DNA of 46,216 bases from Rheinheimera sp. (GCA_008015325.1 SSFI01000041.1:1-46216); one strand, 5' to 3'; counted from the stretch's first letter, positions 36,151 to 46,093 are shown. Program-made: numbers and translations. The notes: generated by a model from the letters alone, not told the origin.

Positions 36151-36762
36151 ATGACGACCAAAACCAGACGACAAGACCCGCAACTGGCGCAAAGCCGGCG
36201 GCTGCAAGTGCTGGACGCGGCGTCTGATTGCTTCCGCCGCCGCGGGTATCACGGTGCCGGCATGGCGGAAATTTCCAAAACTGCGCTCATGAGCCCGGGC
36301 CATATCTATAACTACTTCGACAACAAAGAGGCCATTATCGACGCCATCATCGAGCGCGATATGGAAGAGATGTTCTCGGTATTTAATACCTTCCTGCAGG
36401 CCGAAGGCCCCTTGCTGGATGTGATGCTCGATGGTTGTGACGATGGTGTCGACAAACATCTGGACGTGGAAAAAGGTGCGTTAAAGCTGGAAATGCTGTC
36501 TGAAGCGGCACGCAACGAAAAAGTGGCCTTGGCGCTGCAGGCCAATGATGTTGAAGCGCGCCGGTTGATGAAACAACTGCTGCGCCGCGACGGTAGCCTG
36601 GTGCGGGACCTGCCGGAGCCGGAACTCGACAGCCGTATCAGCGTGATGTTTGCGCTGTTTGGCGGCCTGATGATCCGCCGCGTGCTGAATCCGCAGCTGG
36701 ACCGCGAAACGGTGCTGATCGCACTGAAACCGGTGATCCGCACCCTGCTGTCGCCATTCTGA
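36151..36762 (+). CDS. TetR/AcrR-family repressor of the efflux operon
   Basis: A 203-residue regulator. The ATG at 36151 follows GGAGG, so the longer reading starting within the channel gene is rejected. The N-terminal helix-turn-helix (about 20-65) reads VLDAASDCFRRRGYHGAGMAEISKTALMSPGHIYNYFDNKEAII, standard for TetR. The C-terminal ligand domain is not assignable. It lies 67 bp after the channel gene and probably represses the operon through the palindrome at 30186-30213. Confidence 0.92.
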   Translation: MTTKTRRQDPQLAQSRRLQVLDAASDCFRRRGYHGAGMAEISKTALMSPGHIYNYFDNKEAIIDAIIERDMEEMFSVFNTFLQAEGPLLDVMLDGCDDGVDKHLDVEKGALKLEMLSEAARNEKVALALQANDVEARRLMKQLLRRDGSLVRDLPEPELDSRISVMFALFGGLMIRRVLNPQLDRETVLIALKPVIRTLLSPF

Positions 36763-36780
36763 TCAAACCGCAGTGCCACT

Positions 36781-36804
36781 CTGAGCCCGGATCTGCGGGC
36801 TCAG
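36781..36804 (+). terminator. Hairpin after the efflux operon
   Basis: A perfect 9-bp stem, CTGAGCCCG/CGGGCTCAG, with a 6-nt loop, 18 bp after the tetR stop. No T-run follows, so it may be a weak or Rho-assisted terminator. Confidence 0.4.
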
Positions 36805-36898
36805 TGTCAGCGCCGGCCGCCCCCCGCCAAAAGTCTAAGTTCGCCAACGGCAAAAAAAGGCTAAAGTCTCAGTAGTTACTATTGCCGGGATCCCTGCC

Positions 36899-38827
36899 AT
36901 GACCAACACAGATCAACAGCCAAATCTGCCACTGCAACGTTATCAGCAACTGCACCAGCAGGCTGCTACGGAGCCTGAACAGTTCTGGCAGCGCGAAGCG
37001 GCGCAGCTGGACTGGTTTGAAGCCCCGACGCAAATCCTCAGCCAAACCGACGCCGACCATTATCAATGGTTTGCCGATGGAGTGCTGAACAGCTGTTATC
37101 TGGCGCTCGACAGCCATGTGCAGCAGGGTCGCGGCAATCAGACCGCGCTGATTTATGACTCGCCGGTAACCGGCAGCAAGCGCAGTTACAGCTATCTGCA
37201 ATTACTCGATGAAGTGGCGTTGTTTGCTGGCGTGCTGCAACAACAAGGCGTTGGCAAAGGCGACCGCGTGGTGATTTATCTGCCGATGATCCCGCAGGCG
37301 GTGATAGCCATGCTGGCCGTGGCACGATTGGGTGCTGTGCATTCAGTAGTGTTTGGTGGTTTTTCCGCGCATGAACTGGCGCTGCGTATCGATGACGCCA
37401 CGCCGAAAGTCATTGTCAGCGCGTCTTGCGGTATCGAAATCAACCGCCTGATTGCCTACAAACCGCTGCTCGATGAGGCACTGGAACTTGCGCAGCATCA
37501 GGTCACCAGCTGCATTATTTTCCAGCGCGAACAGTTATTGGCAGAGATGCAAACCGGTCGCGACTTAGACTGGAACCTGGAGATGGCCAAAGCCGATCCG
37601 GTCGCCTGTGTGCCGGTGAAATCGACAGATCCGCTGTATATCCTCTACACCTCCGGCACCACCGGCAAACCCAAAGGCGTGGTGCGTGATAACGGCGGCC
37701 ATGCGGTCGCGCTGTCTTATAGCATGCGCACTATTTATGACTGCGGTCCCGGCGATGTGTTTTTTGCCGCTTCCGATGTTGGTTGGGTCGTCGGCCACTC
37801 TTATATTGTCTATGCGCCATTATTCGCCGGCTGCACGACGATTTTGTACGAAGGCAAACCGGTGTTTACGCCCGACGCCGGCGCTTTCTGGCGGCTTTGC
37901 GCTGAATACAAAGTCAAAGTGTTATTCGCCGCCCCGACCGCCTTTCGCGCTGTGCGCAAAGAAGACCCGGAAGCGCTGCTGCAAACTTATGATTTGTCGG
38001 CGCTCAAATACATTTTTATGGCCGGCGAGCGGCTGGATCCGGCGACTTATCACTGGGTCAGTGACAAAATCGGCAAGCCAGTGATTGACCATTGGTGGCA
38101 AACCGAAACCGGCTGGGCCATCAGCGCCAACCCGGCCGGTGTGGCGCTGTTACCGGCTAAAGCCGGCTCGGCCACAGTGCCGGTGCCGGGTTATCAGGTC
38201 GAAATTTTAAGCGACGACGGCACTGTGCTTGGTCCGAATGAACAGGGTTATATCGCCATCCAATTACCGCTGCCGCCCGGTTGCCTCAGCACCATTTGGG
38301 GCAATGATGAGCGTTTTGTTGACGGTTATCTGCGCACCTTCCCCGGTTATTACGCCAGCGGCGACGGCGGTTATCTCGACGAAGAAGGGTATTTGTTTGT
38401 GATGGGTCGCACCGACGATGTGATTAACGTCGCCGGCCACCGCCTGTCGACCGGCGAAATGGAGCAAATCGTCGCCAGCCACCCGGCAGTGGCAGAATGT
38501 TGTGTCATTGGCATTCATGAACCTATTAAAGGCCAGCAGCCGCTGGCGCTGGTGCTGCTGAAAAACGGCAGCAATATCGCTGAAGCCGCGCTGGAAGCCG
38601 AACTGGCCGCCATGGTGCGCAAAGAAATCGGCGCTTTGGCCTGCTTTAAAAAAGCCATCATCGTCAAACGTTTGCCAAAAACCCGCTCCGGCAAAATCCT
38701 GCGTAAGCTGCTGCGGCAAATCGCCGCCGGCAGTGAATACAGTATTCCGTCAACCATTGATGACCCGGCTTGTCTGGCTGAAATCGAACAGCTAATGGCG
38801 GACAAACAATTGGTCGGGCAGCTATAG
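36899..38827 (+). CDS. prpE: Propionyl-CoA synthetase (PrpE-like acyl-CoA synthetase)
   Basis: A 642-residue cytoplasmic adenylate-forming enzyme that activates propionate (and possibly acetate) with ATP and CoA. Phosphate-binding loop YTSGTTGKPKG is near residues 251-261, DHWWQTETGWAI near 399-410, and the C-terminal catalytic Lys is in KTRSGKILRK. Segments such as TALIYDSPVTGSKRSYSYLQL and SASCGIEINRLIAYKPLLDEA match PrpE rather than Acs. It stands alone: no prpBCD or acetate genes are adjacent. The promoter is not clear. Confidence is high for the superfamily and fair for the exact substrate. Confidence 0.88.
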   Translation: MTNTDQQPNLPLQRYQQLHQQAATEPEQFWQREAAQLDWFEAPTQILSQTDADHYQWFADGVLNSCYLALDSHVQQGRGNQTALIYDSPVTGSKRSYSYLQLLDEVALFAGVLQQQGVGKGDRVVIYLPMIPQAVIAMLAVARLGAVHSVVFGGFSAHELALRIDDATPKVIVSASCGIEINRLIAYKPLLDEALELAQHQVTSCIIFQREQLLAEMQTGRDLDWNLEMAKADPVACVPVKSTDPLYILYTSGTTGKPKGVVRDNGGHAVALSYSMRTIYDCGPGDVFFAASDVGWVVGHSYIVYAPLFAGCTTILYEGKPVFTPDAGAFWRLCAEYKVKVLFAAPTAFRAVRKEDPEALLQTYDLSALKYIFMAGERLDPATYHWVSDKIGKPVIDHWWQTETGWAISANPAGVALLPAKAGSATVPVPGYQVEILSDDGTVLGPNEQGYIAIQLPLPPGCLSTIWGNDERFVDGYLRTFPGYYASGDGGYLDEEGYLFVMGRTDDVINVAGHRLSTGEMEQIVASHPAVAECCVIGIHEPIKGQQPLALVLLKNGSNIAEAALEAELAAMVRKEIGALACFKKAIIVKRLPKTRSGKILRKLLRQIAAGSEYSIPSTIDDPACLAEIEQLMADKQLVGQL

Positions 38828-38952
38828 TCCCGCCCCACTGGACCAGCAGAATTGGCACATGAACGCATTTTTAGTCAAGGCCACTTGTCGCGTCCGTGAC
38901 GGGTCGTTAGGGTAGATGATCTTCCGCTAAATTGACTGTAAACAAGGCTGTT

Positions 38953-41382
38953 ATGTCCTGCGTAAAAACTTTGCTGAGCCTGAGCCTACTGCTTGGCAGC
39001 ACTTTATCTGTCGCTGCCGTGCAACAAACCAAAGGGGATTACATCGACAAGTTTCGCCAGCTTGACGAGGAGTTACCCACACCAAACGTCTATCGCAACG
39101 CCGCCGGCGAACCGGGCCAGCAATACTGGCAGCAGCAGGTCGATTATCAGATCAAAGCCAGGCTCGACGAATCCAGACGCCGCCTCAGCGCCAGCCAGCA
39201 GGTCACCTATCGCAATAACTCGCCGTACACGCTGAAATACCTCTGGTTGCAGCTCGATCAAAACGTGCTGAAAAACGATTCGATGGCGGAAATGACCGAA
39301 ACTTTCGGCGCTGCTGAACTGCGCGACGGTAAACCGGCCCGCATCAGCCTCGACCAGCTGCGTCGCCAGCAATTTATGGCCGACACTGAGCTTGGTTACC
39401 ACATCAGCAAGTTAGAGAGCGGCGGCAAAGCGCTGCGTTATGTCGTTGTCGGCACCCAACTGCGCATCGACCTGCCAACCCCGTTAAAACCAGGCCAACA
39501 CACTGAATTTAAGCTGGATTATGCGTTTAATATCGCCGAAGAAGATGCAGTCAATGAACGCGCCGGTTATGAACATTTCCCCGATGATGCGCGCAAAGGC
39601 GGCAACGACATTTTCCTGCTGGCGCAGTGGTTTCCGCGTCTGGTTGCTTACACCGATTACGAAGCCTGGACCAATAAAGAATTCCTCGGCCAGGGCGAAT
39701 TTACACTGGAATTTGGCGATTACGATGTGGCGCTGACAGTGCCGGCCGACCATATCGTCTCGTCAACCGGTGTGCTGCAAAACCCGACCGAAGTGCTGAC
39801 TGCCACACAACGGCAACGGCTGGAGCAGGCGAAAACGGCGAAACGCCCAGTGATGATCGTCACACCGGCCGAAGCGCTGGCAAACGAAAAAGACGGCAGC
39901 CACGAGCAAAAAACCTGGCGCTTTAAAGCGGACAATGTGCGTGATTTTGCCTGGGCCTCCTCGCGCAAATTTATCTGGGACGCGAAAGGCTATCAGCAAG
40001 GTGGCAGTGAACAGCCTTTTGTCATGGCGATGTCGTTTTACCCGAAAGAAGGCGGTGAGCTGTGGCAGAAATATTCGACTGAAGCCGTGATCCACACCAT
40101 GCAGGTGTATTCGCGTTTTGCCTTTGATTATCAATACCCGGTGGCGCAGTCGGTGAACGGTCCGGTCGGTGGCATGGAATATCCGATGATCACCTTCAAC
40201 GGCCCGCGTACCGAATTGCAAAAAGACGGCAGCCGCACCTATTCATTGGCCGAAAAGCTGTTTCTGGTCGGCGTGGTGATCCATGAAGTTGGCCATATCT
40301 ATTTCCCGATGGTGGTGAACTCCGATGAGCGGCAATGGACCTGGATGGACGAAGGCATTAACAGCTTTTTAGATGCCGTCGCCGGTCGCGAATGGGACCC
40401 GAACATGCCCTGGGGCGTCGAAGCGCGTGACATCGTGGATTACATGAAAGGCGACCAACAGGAACCGATCATGACGCAGTCCGACAGCGTAACCAGCCTC
40501 GGGCCTAATGCTTACACTAAACCAGCGGTAGCACTGGGTATTTTGCGCGACGTGATTCTGGGCCGCGAATTATTTGATTTTGCCTTTCGCGAATACGCCA
40601 CGCGCTGGAAATTCAAACGTCCAACGCCGGCTGATTTTTTCCGCACCATGGAAGAAGCCAGTGGCGTCGATTTAGACTGGTTCTGGCGCGGCTGGTTCTA
40701 TAGCACTGATCATGTCGATATCGCGCTGGAAAAAGTCTACAAACTGCGCCTCGACACCGAAAACCCGGATATTGATATGGACCGCGAGCGCCAGCAAGAA
40801 CGGAAAAAACCGGCGTCTTATTTTGCTGAGCTGAACGTCAAAGAAGGTAAAACGCCTTGGGTCGACAACAACAAAGACGTTACTGATTTTTATGACGAAA
40901 ATGACCAGTTCACCGTCACCAATAAAGAACGCAACAGTTACCAGCAGTTCCTGAAAGACCTGAAACCCTGGGAGCGCCGAGTGCTGGACCGGGCGGTGAA
41001 AGAAGACAAAAACTATTATGTGCTGCAGTTCCGCAATCTGGGCGGTCTGGTAATGCCCATACTGCTGCAACTGACTTATGAAGACGGCTCGACGGAACAA
41101 CAATATATTGCCGCCGAAATCTGGCGCCAATCGCCGCATGCTGTCAGTAAACTGCTGGTCAGCGACAAAGTGCTGGTCAAGGCTGAAGTCGATCCGAAAT
41201 GGCTGACGGCTGATGTGGATGTCGATAACAACGTCTACCCGCGACAGATCATTGAATCGCGCATCGAGTCGTTTAAACGCGAAAAACGCAAAGGCCATAC
41301 CCAGCGTGACATCATGCAGGACAGCAAAACCAAGCTGAAAAGCGCTGAAGATAAAGACGACAATGACGGACAACAGCCATGA
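38953..41382 (+). CDS. M1-family metallopeptidase, exported
   Basis: An 809-residue gluzincin peptidase. The start is ATG 38953 with AAGG five bases upstream; a TTG seven codons earlier is less likely. A signal peptide covers about 1-22. The zinc site is HEVGH at 444-448 with Glu467 in WMDEG, the HExxH-x18-E layout of M1. The exopeptidase motif GAMEN is replaced by GGMEYP (406-411), a form found in less-studied M1 branches, so aminopeptidase activity is likely but not certain. The C-terminus is highly charged (KTKLKSAEDKDDNDGQQP). The next gene overlaps the stop by 4 bp, so the two are coupled. Confidence 0.9.
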   Translation: MSCVKTLLSLSLLLGSTLSVAAVQQTKGDYIDKFRQLDEELPTPNVYRNAAGEPGQQYWQQQVDYQIKARLDESRRRLSASQQVTYRNNSPYTLKYLWLQLDQNVLKNDSMAEMTETFGAAELRDGKPARISLDQLRRQQFMADTELGYHISKLESGGKALRYVVVGTQLRIDLPTPLKPGQHTEFKLDYAFNIAEEDAVNERAGYEHFPDDARKGGNDIFLLAQWFPRLVAYTDYEAWTNKEFLGQGEFTLEFGDYDVALTVPADHIVSSTGVLQNPTEVLTATQRQRLEQAKTAKRPVMIVTPAEALANEKDGSHEQKTWRFKADNVRDFAWASSRKFIWDAKGYQQGGSEQPFVMAMSFYPKEGGELWQKYSTEAVIHTMQVYSRFAFDYQYPVAQSVNGPVGGMEYPMITFNGPRTELQKDGSRTYSLAEKLFLVGVVIHEVGHIYFPMVVNSDERQWTWMDEGINSFLDAVAGREWDPNMPWGVEARDIVDYMKGDQQEPIMTQSDSVTSLGPNAYTKPAVALGILRDVILGRELFDFAFREYATRWKFKRPTPADFFRTMEEASGVDLDWFWRGWFYSTDHVDIALEKVYKLRLDTENPDIDMDRERQQERKKPASYFAELNVKEGKTPWVDNNKDVTDFYDENDQFTVTNKERNSYQQFLKDLKPWERRVLDRAVKEDKNYYVLQFRNLGGLVMPILLQLTYEDGSTEQQYIAAEIWRQSPHAVSKLLVSDKVLVKAEVDPKWLTADVDVDNNVYPRQIIESRIESFKREKRKGHTQRDIMQDSKTKLKSAEDKDDNDGQQP

Positions 41383-41897
41383 TGCGTCAGACTTTGTGGC
41401 TGGTCCTCAGCGCGTTTTTGTGTTTCTGTGCGCCGTTGCAGGCGCATCAGATGAAAACCGCTATCACCAAACTGTTGTTTAACGACCGCAGTGGCCAGCT
41501 GGAAGTGATGCACCGCTTTTATCTGCATGACGCCGAGCACGCCGTGAAACATCTGCAGGGGAAAGCAGCAGATATTCATCAAGAAGAAGCGGTACGGGCC
41601 CAGTTTGCCGCTTATGTCGCCAGCCATTTTCAGCTGACTCTTAATGGCGAACCGCTGCAGCTGAAGCTACTGGGCAGTGAACTGGACGGCAGGCATATCT
41701 GGGTATACCAGGAAATCGCGCTGCCAAAAGCGGCGTTAAAAACCCTGAGTGTGCGTCATGACAGCCTGATCAGCATCTGGCCGGCGCAAATCAATGTGGT
41801 GAATCTGGAAGGCCGTGGTCCGGTGCGCACGCTGAAGCTGAGCAAACAAGCACCAGAGCAACGCTTCGATTTCCCTGCTGCCGGTTCAGCACACTAA
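41379..41897 (+). CDS. Exported DUF6702-like protein
   Basis: A 172-residue protein with a signal peptide (about 1-22, ending LQAHQ). The mature part (HQMKTAITKLLFNDRSGQLEVMHRFYLHDAEHAVK...) resembles DUF6702, often found beside M1 peptidases. Function is unknown. Two tandem ATGs (41379 and 41382) overlap the M1 peptidase stop, which implies coupling and probably a shared task. Confidence 0.78.
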   Translation: MMRQTLWLVLSAFLCFCAPLQAHQMKTAITKLLFNDRSGQLEVMHRFYLHDAEHAVKHLQGKAADIHQEEAVRAQFAAYVASHFQLTLNGEPLQLKLLGSELDGRHIWVYQEIALPKAALKTLSVRHDSLISIWPAQINVVNLEGRGPVRTLKLSKQAPEQRFDFPAAGSAH

Positions 41898-41976
41898 ACC
41901 GCGAAAAAATCGAAACGTAACCGCCGTTTTTTCTGCTGTACTCGGTACCCGCCTGCCCCCTAAGATACCGACCAAT

Positions 41977-41997
41977 ACCGCCGGCACTACCGGCGGT
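41977..41997 (+). terminator. Hairpin after the M1 peptidase operon
   Basis: A perfect 8-bp GC-rich stem, ACCGCCGG/CCGGCGGT, with a 5-nt loop, followed by CTGTTTGGG. The T content is low, so it is a modest terminator candidate. Confidence 0.45.
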
Positions 41998-42039
41998 CTG
42001 TTTGGGCGGCCTGTTTGGACGGTTTGGGGAGTAGCGAGG

Positions 42040-42771
42040 ATGGACTTGTGGCAATGGCTGACGCTGGCAGGCGCTGTGATGCTGTCCGGCATTTCCAAAA
42101 CCAGCTTTGCCGGTAGTCTGGGTTTATTAGCCATGCCGCTGTTATTGCTGGCGTTTCCGGCGGACCGCGCGCTGGCACTGTTGTTGCCAGTGCTCATTCT
42201 CTGCGATGCTTTTACCCTGCAAAGCAGCTGGAAAAAGTGGGACCTCGCCGCGCTGCGGTTTTTATTATTGCCGGCCATTCTTGGTATTGTTGCCGCCAGT
42301 TTTGTCTTACTACTGGTAACTATCCAGCAACTGCAGCTGTTTATCGGCATCGGCGCGACCTTGTTCGCGCTGCGCTATTTTTATGGCAATGCCGACTTAA
42401 GCATGTTCGCCGGCGCTAAAGCCGGTATCAGCCTCGGTTTTCTCAGTGGTGTCAGTTCCACCTTATTACACGCCGGCGGCCCGCCATTGTCGCTGCATTT
42501 GTTAGCGCGCCAGCTGCCGCCGGTCAGCTATATCGCTACCAGCGCGGTGTTTTTTGCTGTGCTGAACCTGTTAAAAGTGCCAGCCTTCTGGCTGACCGGC
42601 CAGTTTGATCTGGCAGATATTGTCCGGGTGTTGTATTGCACGCCACTGGCCTTCATTGCGGTACAGGCCGGCGTCTGGGTGCAGCGCAATCTGCCGCAGC
42701 AGCTGTTTATCCGTTTGCTGTATGTGCTGCTACTCTGCAGTGGGATCTGGATCACGCTCAGTGCCATCTGA
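42040..42771 (+). CDS. TauE/SafE-family membrane permease
   Basis: A 243-residue inner-membrane protein with about eight hydrophobic segments. The early GISKTSFAGSLGLLAMPLLLL and central GFLSGVSSTLLHAGGPPLSLHLL segments are the paired signatures of TauE/SafE (DUF81) permeases, which export sulfite, sulfonates or related anions. The substrate cannot be read from sequence. GCGAGG just precedes the ATG. The pirin gene follows 68 bp downstream. Confidence 0.9.
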   Translation: MDLWQWLTLAGAVMLSGISKTSFAGSLGLLAMPLLLLAFPADRALALLLPVLILCDAFTLQSSWKKWDLAALRFLLLPAILGIVAASFVLLLVTIQQLQLFIGIGATLFALRYFYGNADLSMFAGAKAGISLGFLSGVSSTLLHAGGPPLSLHLLARQLPPVSYIATSAVFFAVLNLLKVPAFWLTGQFDLADIVRVLYCTPLAFIAVQAGVWVQRNLPQQLFIRLLYVLLLCSGIWITLSAI

Positions 42772-42839
42772 GCCATACCGTCATTGCGTGGATCTTCTGA
42801 GGCCAGGGAGCTGCGCATAGCTACCTGAGGGCAAACATT

Positions 42840-43751
42840 ATGAGCAACATGGAAAAATCAGTCGAAGCATCCTGCCAGCTGGCTGGCAGTTGCAGCACTG
42901 TTACCAAAATCATTCAGCCGCGGGAAAAAGACTTAGGTGGCTTTTCGGTACGCCGCTTGTTGCCCGTCGCTGGTCAGCAGATGGTTGGCCCCTGGATTTT
43001 CTTTGACCATATGGGCCCGGCATTTTTTCCGGCCGGCTCCGGCATTAATGTGCGGCCGCATCCGCATATTAACCTCGCGACCGTCACTTATCTGTTTGAA
43101 GGTGAAATTCTGCACCGCGATTCGCTGGGCAGCCTGCAGCCAATCCGACCCGGTGACATCAATCTGATGGTGGCAGGCAAAGGCATAGTGCACTCGGAGC
43201 GCGAGCGGCCGGAAGTGGCGGCCGCCGACCATCAGCTGCACGGCCTGCAGCTGTGGCTGGTATTACCGGAGGCTGACGAAGAAACCGAACCGGCGTTTTA
43301 TCATTATCCCTCTGCCGACATTCCGGCGCTGGTCGTTGAAGGCGTGCCGGTGAGGGTCATTATGGGCAGCGCCTACGGTCAGACCTCACCAGTAAAACAA
43401 TTTGCTCCGACGCTATATATCGAGGCCAGTCTCAAAGCCGGTCAGCGGCTGGTACTGCCACAGGCGCCAGAACGCGCTTTGTATATCGCTGCAGGCGCAG
43501 TGAAAGCACGCGACAGCAAGCTCAATCAATATGAAATGGCGGTGCTGGACGCGGATACCGTCGTGACGATAGAAGCCGTCAGCGACAGCCGCATCGCGCT
43601 GATTGGCGGTGCAGCCATGACCCGGCGTTATATCGAATGGAATTTTGTTTCAAGCCGGCGCGAGCGCATCGAACAGGCCAAAGCCGACTGGCAGCAGGGG
43701 AATTTTCCTAAAGTGCCGGGTGATGAAACCGAGTTTATTCCGCTGCCTTGA
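42840..43751 (+). CDS. Pirin family protein
   Basis: A 303-residue bicupin of standard pirin length. The N-terminal cupin metal site is His74, His76, His118 and Glu120 (RPHPHIN and IVHSER), equivalent to the Fe site of human pirin and E. coli YhhW. Bacterial pirins have reported quercetinase or regulatory roles, and none can be chosen here. GAGGGCAAACATT precedes the ATG. It may be co-transcribed with the TauE-type permease. Confidence 0.92.
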   Translation: MSNMEKSVEASCQLAGSCSTVTKIIQPREKDLGGFSVRRLLPVAGQQMVGPWIFFDHMGPAFFPAGSGINVRPHPHINLATVTYLFEGEILHRDSLGSLQPIRPGDINLMVAGKGIVHSERERPEVAAADHQLHGLQLWLVLPEADEETEPAFYHYPSADIPALVVEGVPVRVIMGSAYGQTSPVKQFAPTLYIEASLKAGQRLVLPQAPERALYIAAGAVKARDSKLNQYEMAVLDADTVVTIEAVSDSRIALIGGAAMTRRYIEWNFVSSRRERIEQAKADWQQGNFPKVPGDETEFIPLP

Positions 43752-43863
43752 TGGCGCTTTGGCGTGAAGCGGCTCTCTGAGACTTTGCAGGGCCGCTCTG
43801 GTCCAATTCGTTCAAGGCCACGTAAAACTGGCACAACTGACCAACCAGCAACAGCCGATATCC

Positions 43864-44112
43864 ATGAGTTTCAGCCCCGCCGATTTATCCCGTATTATTG
43901 AAATGGCCTGGGAAGACCGCACACCTTTTGAAGCGATAGAACAGTTGTATGGCCTCAATCAGCACCAGCTGATTAAATTGATGCGTCGCGAACTGAACGC
44001 CGGCAGTTTCCGCTTGTGGCGGGCGCGCACCAGCGGCCGGGTCACCAAACACGCGGCTTTACGTTCGCCGGACGTCACACGCGGTTATTGCCCCAGCCAA
44101 TATAAACGCTGA
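43864..44112 (+). CDS. TIGR03643-family small protein
   Basis: An 82-residue protein recognised from the DUF2805/TIGR03643 pattern: IIEMAWEDRTPFEAIEQLYGLNQHQLIKLMRRELNAGSFRLWRART, then GRVTKHA and the end SQYKR. The helical, positively charged make-up suggests nucleic-acid binding, but the function is not established. Only a weak ribosome site is seen. It stands alone between pirin and a small membrane protein. Confidence 0.88.
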   Translation: MSFSPADLSRIIEMAWEDRTPFEAIEQLYGLNQHQLIKLMRRELNAGSFRLWRARTSGRVTKHAALRSPDVTRGYCPSQYKR

Positions 44113-44185
44113 GCCAGCAGCTGGCACAGTAACGCTGGCTTGCGCTACCATTGACAGATGTTCCGTTGTCCATAGGAAAGCTCCT

Positions 44186-44557
44186 ATGCGTATCATTCCC
44201 CGTTTGCTGCTGCCGGCACTACTGCTCTGCACCATCCTCCACCTGCAGGCCGAAACCACCGAAACCTGGAGTACTGAACGCTGCACCGCACTGCGTCTAC
44301 AGGCTCAAACCAATGACCAGGCTCAGGACGTCACAGTGCAACAACAACAACTGCAGCAACACTGTATGCCGGAAAAAGTCGCGCCGGAGCAAAGCTCCGG
44401 GCCCAATGTGATACCAGTTGAACTGCAGGCACCAGCAGCGGCCTCAACACCACAAATGCCTCCAGTGCGGGTGCAACACAACAGCACGCTGGAATGGCTC
44501 GGTAGTTCCATGTTGTTAGTATTAATCGGCTTTTGGTTGTGGATGGGGCGAAAGTAA
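44186..44557 (+). CDS. Small exported membrane-anchored protein, unknown
   Basis: A 123-residue protein I do not recognise. It has a signal peptide (about 1-22), a Gln-rich middle with two Cys (ERCTAL and QHCMPE), a Pro-rich linker and a C-terminal TM (about 101-119) ending MGRK. This is a periplasmic domain tied to the membrane by its C-terminus. AGGAAAGCTCCT gives a good ribosome site. Confidence 0.7.
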   Translation: MRIIPRLLLPALLLCTILHLQAETTETWSTERCTALRLQAQTNDQAQDVTVQQQQLQQHCMPEKVAPEQSSGPNVIPVELQAPAAASTPQMPPVRVQHNSTLEWLGSSMLLVLIGFWLWMGRK

Positions 44558-44624
44558 GCGGTGCACCGACGCCCCTGCGGGCCACAAAAACCTGCCTGTT
44601 CGGCAGATCGTTCGTCCATGACAA

Positions 44625-44652
44625 TAAAAAAGGGGCTCCGTCTGGGAGCCCC
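44625..44652 (-). terminator. Intrinsic terminator of the right-end chemoreceptor gene
   Basis: On the minus strand GGGGCTCC arms (44632-44639 and 44645-44652) form an 8-bp stem followed by TTTTTTATTG. It lies about 70 bp after the chemoreceptor stop. Confidence 0.8.
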
Positions 44653-44719
44653 CGTCACGATGACATCTTCATTCCTTCAGCCCCCCAGCCTCCGGTCAGA
44701 GATGTATTGCGAACACGGT

Positions 44720-46093
44720 TTACACAGTAAAACGAACGACTAAGTTATTCAGGTCAATGGCGAGGCGTGACAAATCGTGCGCCGCTGCGCTGGTCTGATG
44801 CGCGCCTGCAGAAGTCTGAGTTGCTAAGTCGCTGATATTGATAATGTTACGATCCACTTCCCGCGCAACTTTTGATTGTTGTTCAGCAGCGCTGGCAATG
44901 ATGTGATTACTGTCGCTGATGCGGTTGATTTGCCGGGCTATCATGTCCAGCGCATCGCCGGCTTTATGCGCCTGCTCTAACGCCTGCTCAGCTTTGTCGC
45001 GGCTATGCTGCATCGAGCTCACTGCAGCCTGAGTGCCGCCGCGGATACTGTGCACCATAGTTTCGATTTCTTTGGTAGAGCTTTGCGTGCGATGCGCCAG
45101 CGCCCGCACTTCGTCGGCGACTACGGCAAAACCGCGACCAGCATCACCAGCCCGTGCTGCTTCAATCGCTGCATTTAATGCCAGTAAATTGGTTTGATCT
45201 GCGATGGCGCGGATCACGTCCAGCACTTTACCGATATGCTGCGACTGCTCGGCCAGCTCACCAACCAGACCAGCGCTGACCGCCATATCTTTGTTGATGT
45301 CATGGATTGCCGTCAGCGTTTGCTCAACTTGTTGTTTGCCCAGCAGTGTATTGTGCGCCGATTCGATGGACGCTTCAGAAGTCGCGAGTGCGGTTTGCGC
45401 CACCTCTTCGACCGCCGCACTCATTTGCGTGATGGCAGTCGCAGCCTGTTGAATTTCATCATTTTGTTGACTGATACCCTCGGCCGCGTTGTCAGTCACC
45501 ATATTCAGTTCTTCTGACGCTGACGCCAGTGTTTGCGACGATGCAGCGATATGGCGAATAGTGTCACGCAGGTTCTGTTGCATAGTGCGCATCGAATCCG
45601 CCAGTTCGGCCATCTCGTCTTTGCCCCTGATATCAATGGATTGCGTCAGGTCACCACCCGCAACTTTTTGCGCTAAATGCAGGGCACGACGAACCGGCAG
45701 CACAATACTGCGGCTTAACATCACAGAGGCTGCCGCTGCCACCAGCAGGCTGAGCAACACCATGCCAATCACATAGTTCCAGCTTTGCAGATAGTTTTGC
45801 TCTGATTGATTGGCCTGCTCAGATGCATGCCGCGAATTCAGTTCGTTCAGCTGCATCAAGGCTTTGGCCATCAGGTTCGCCGTATCGGCCAGACTGGTAT
45901 TTGCCAGCTCAGTGGCTGCGGTCTGATTGTCCGCTTCGACCAGTGCGGTCAACTCGTTTTTCAGCTGAACATAGCGCAGGTAAGCGGCGCTGAACTCGTC
46001 ATAGTTTTGCTGTTCACCGCTGATTGAAATCAGCGGCTCGTAATGCTGCCTGACCTCGCCGATCTTCTGGTGGATCTCGTCGATAGTTTGTTT
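44720..46093 (-). pseudogene. Methyl-accepting chemotaxis protein, 5' end cut off by an insertion
   Basis: The open part encodes the end of a helical sensor domain ([22 protein letters not shown], then [18 protein letters not shown], as in 4HB_MCP receptors), TM2 ([22 protein letters not shown]), HAMP and a full signalling domain with tip [19 protein letters not shown]. Upstream, receptor-like coding stops near 46093 and an in-frame TGA appears at about 46117, inside IS-like sequence. TM1 and the first half of the sensor are missing and no good start remains; the first candidate is a TTG at 45952 without a ribosome site. It is probably an inactive remnant, though a 410-residue soluble-N-terminus product from 45952 cannot be excluded. 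Confidence 0.75.

Noticed and set aside
40672-41373. 233-codon frame antisense to the M1 peptidase
   Set aside because: Shadow of the peptidase gene, with no domain or ribosome site.
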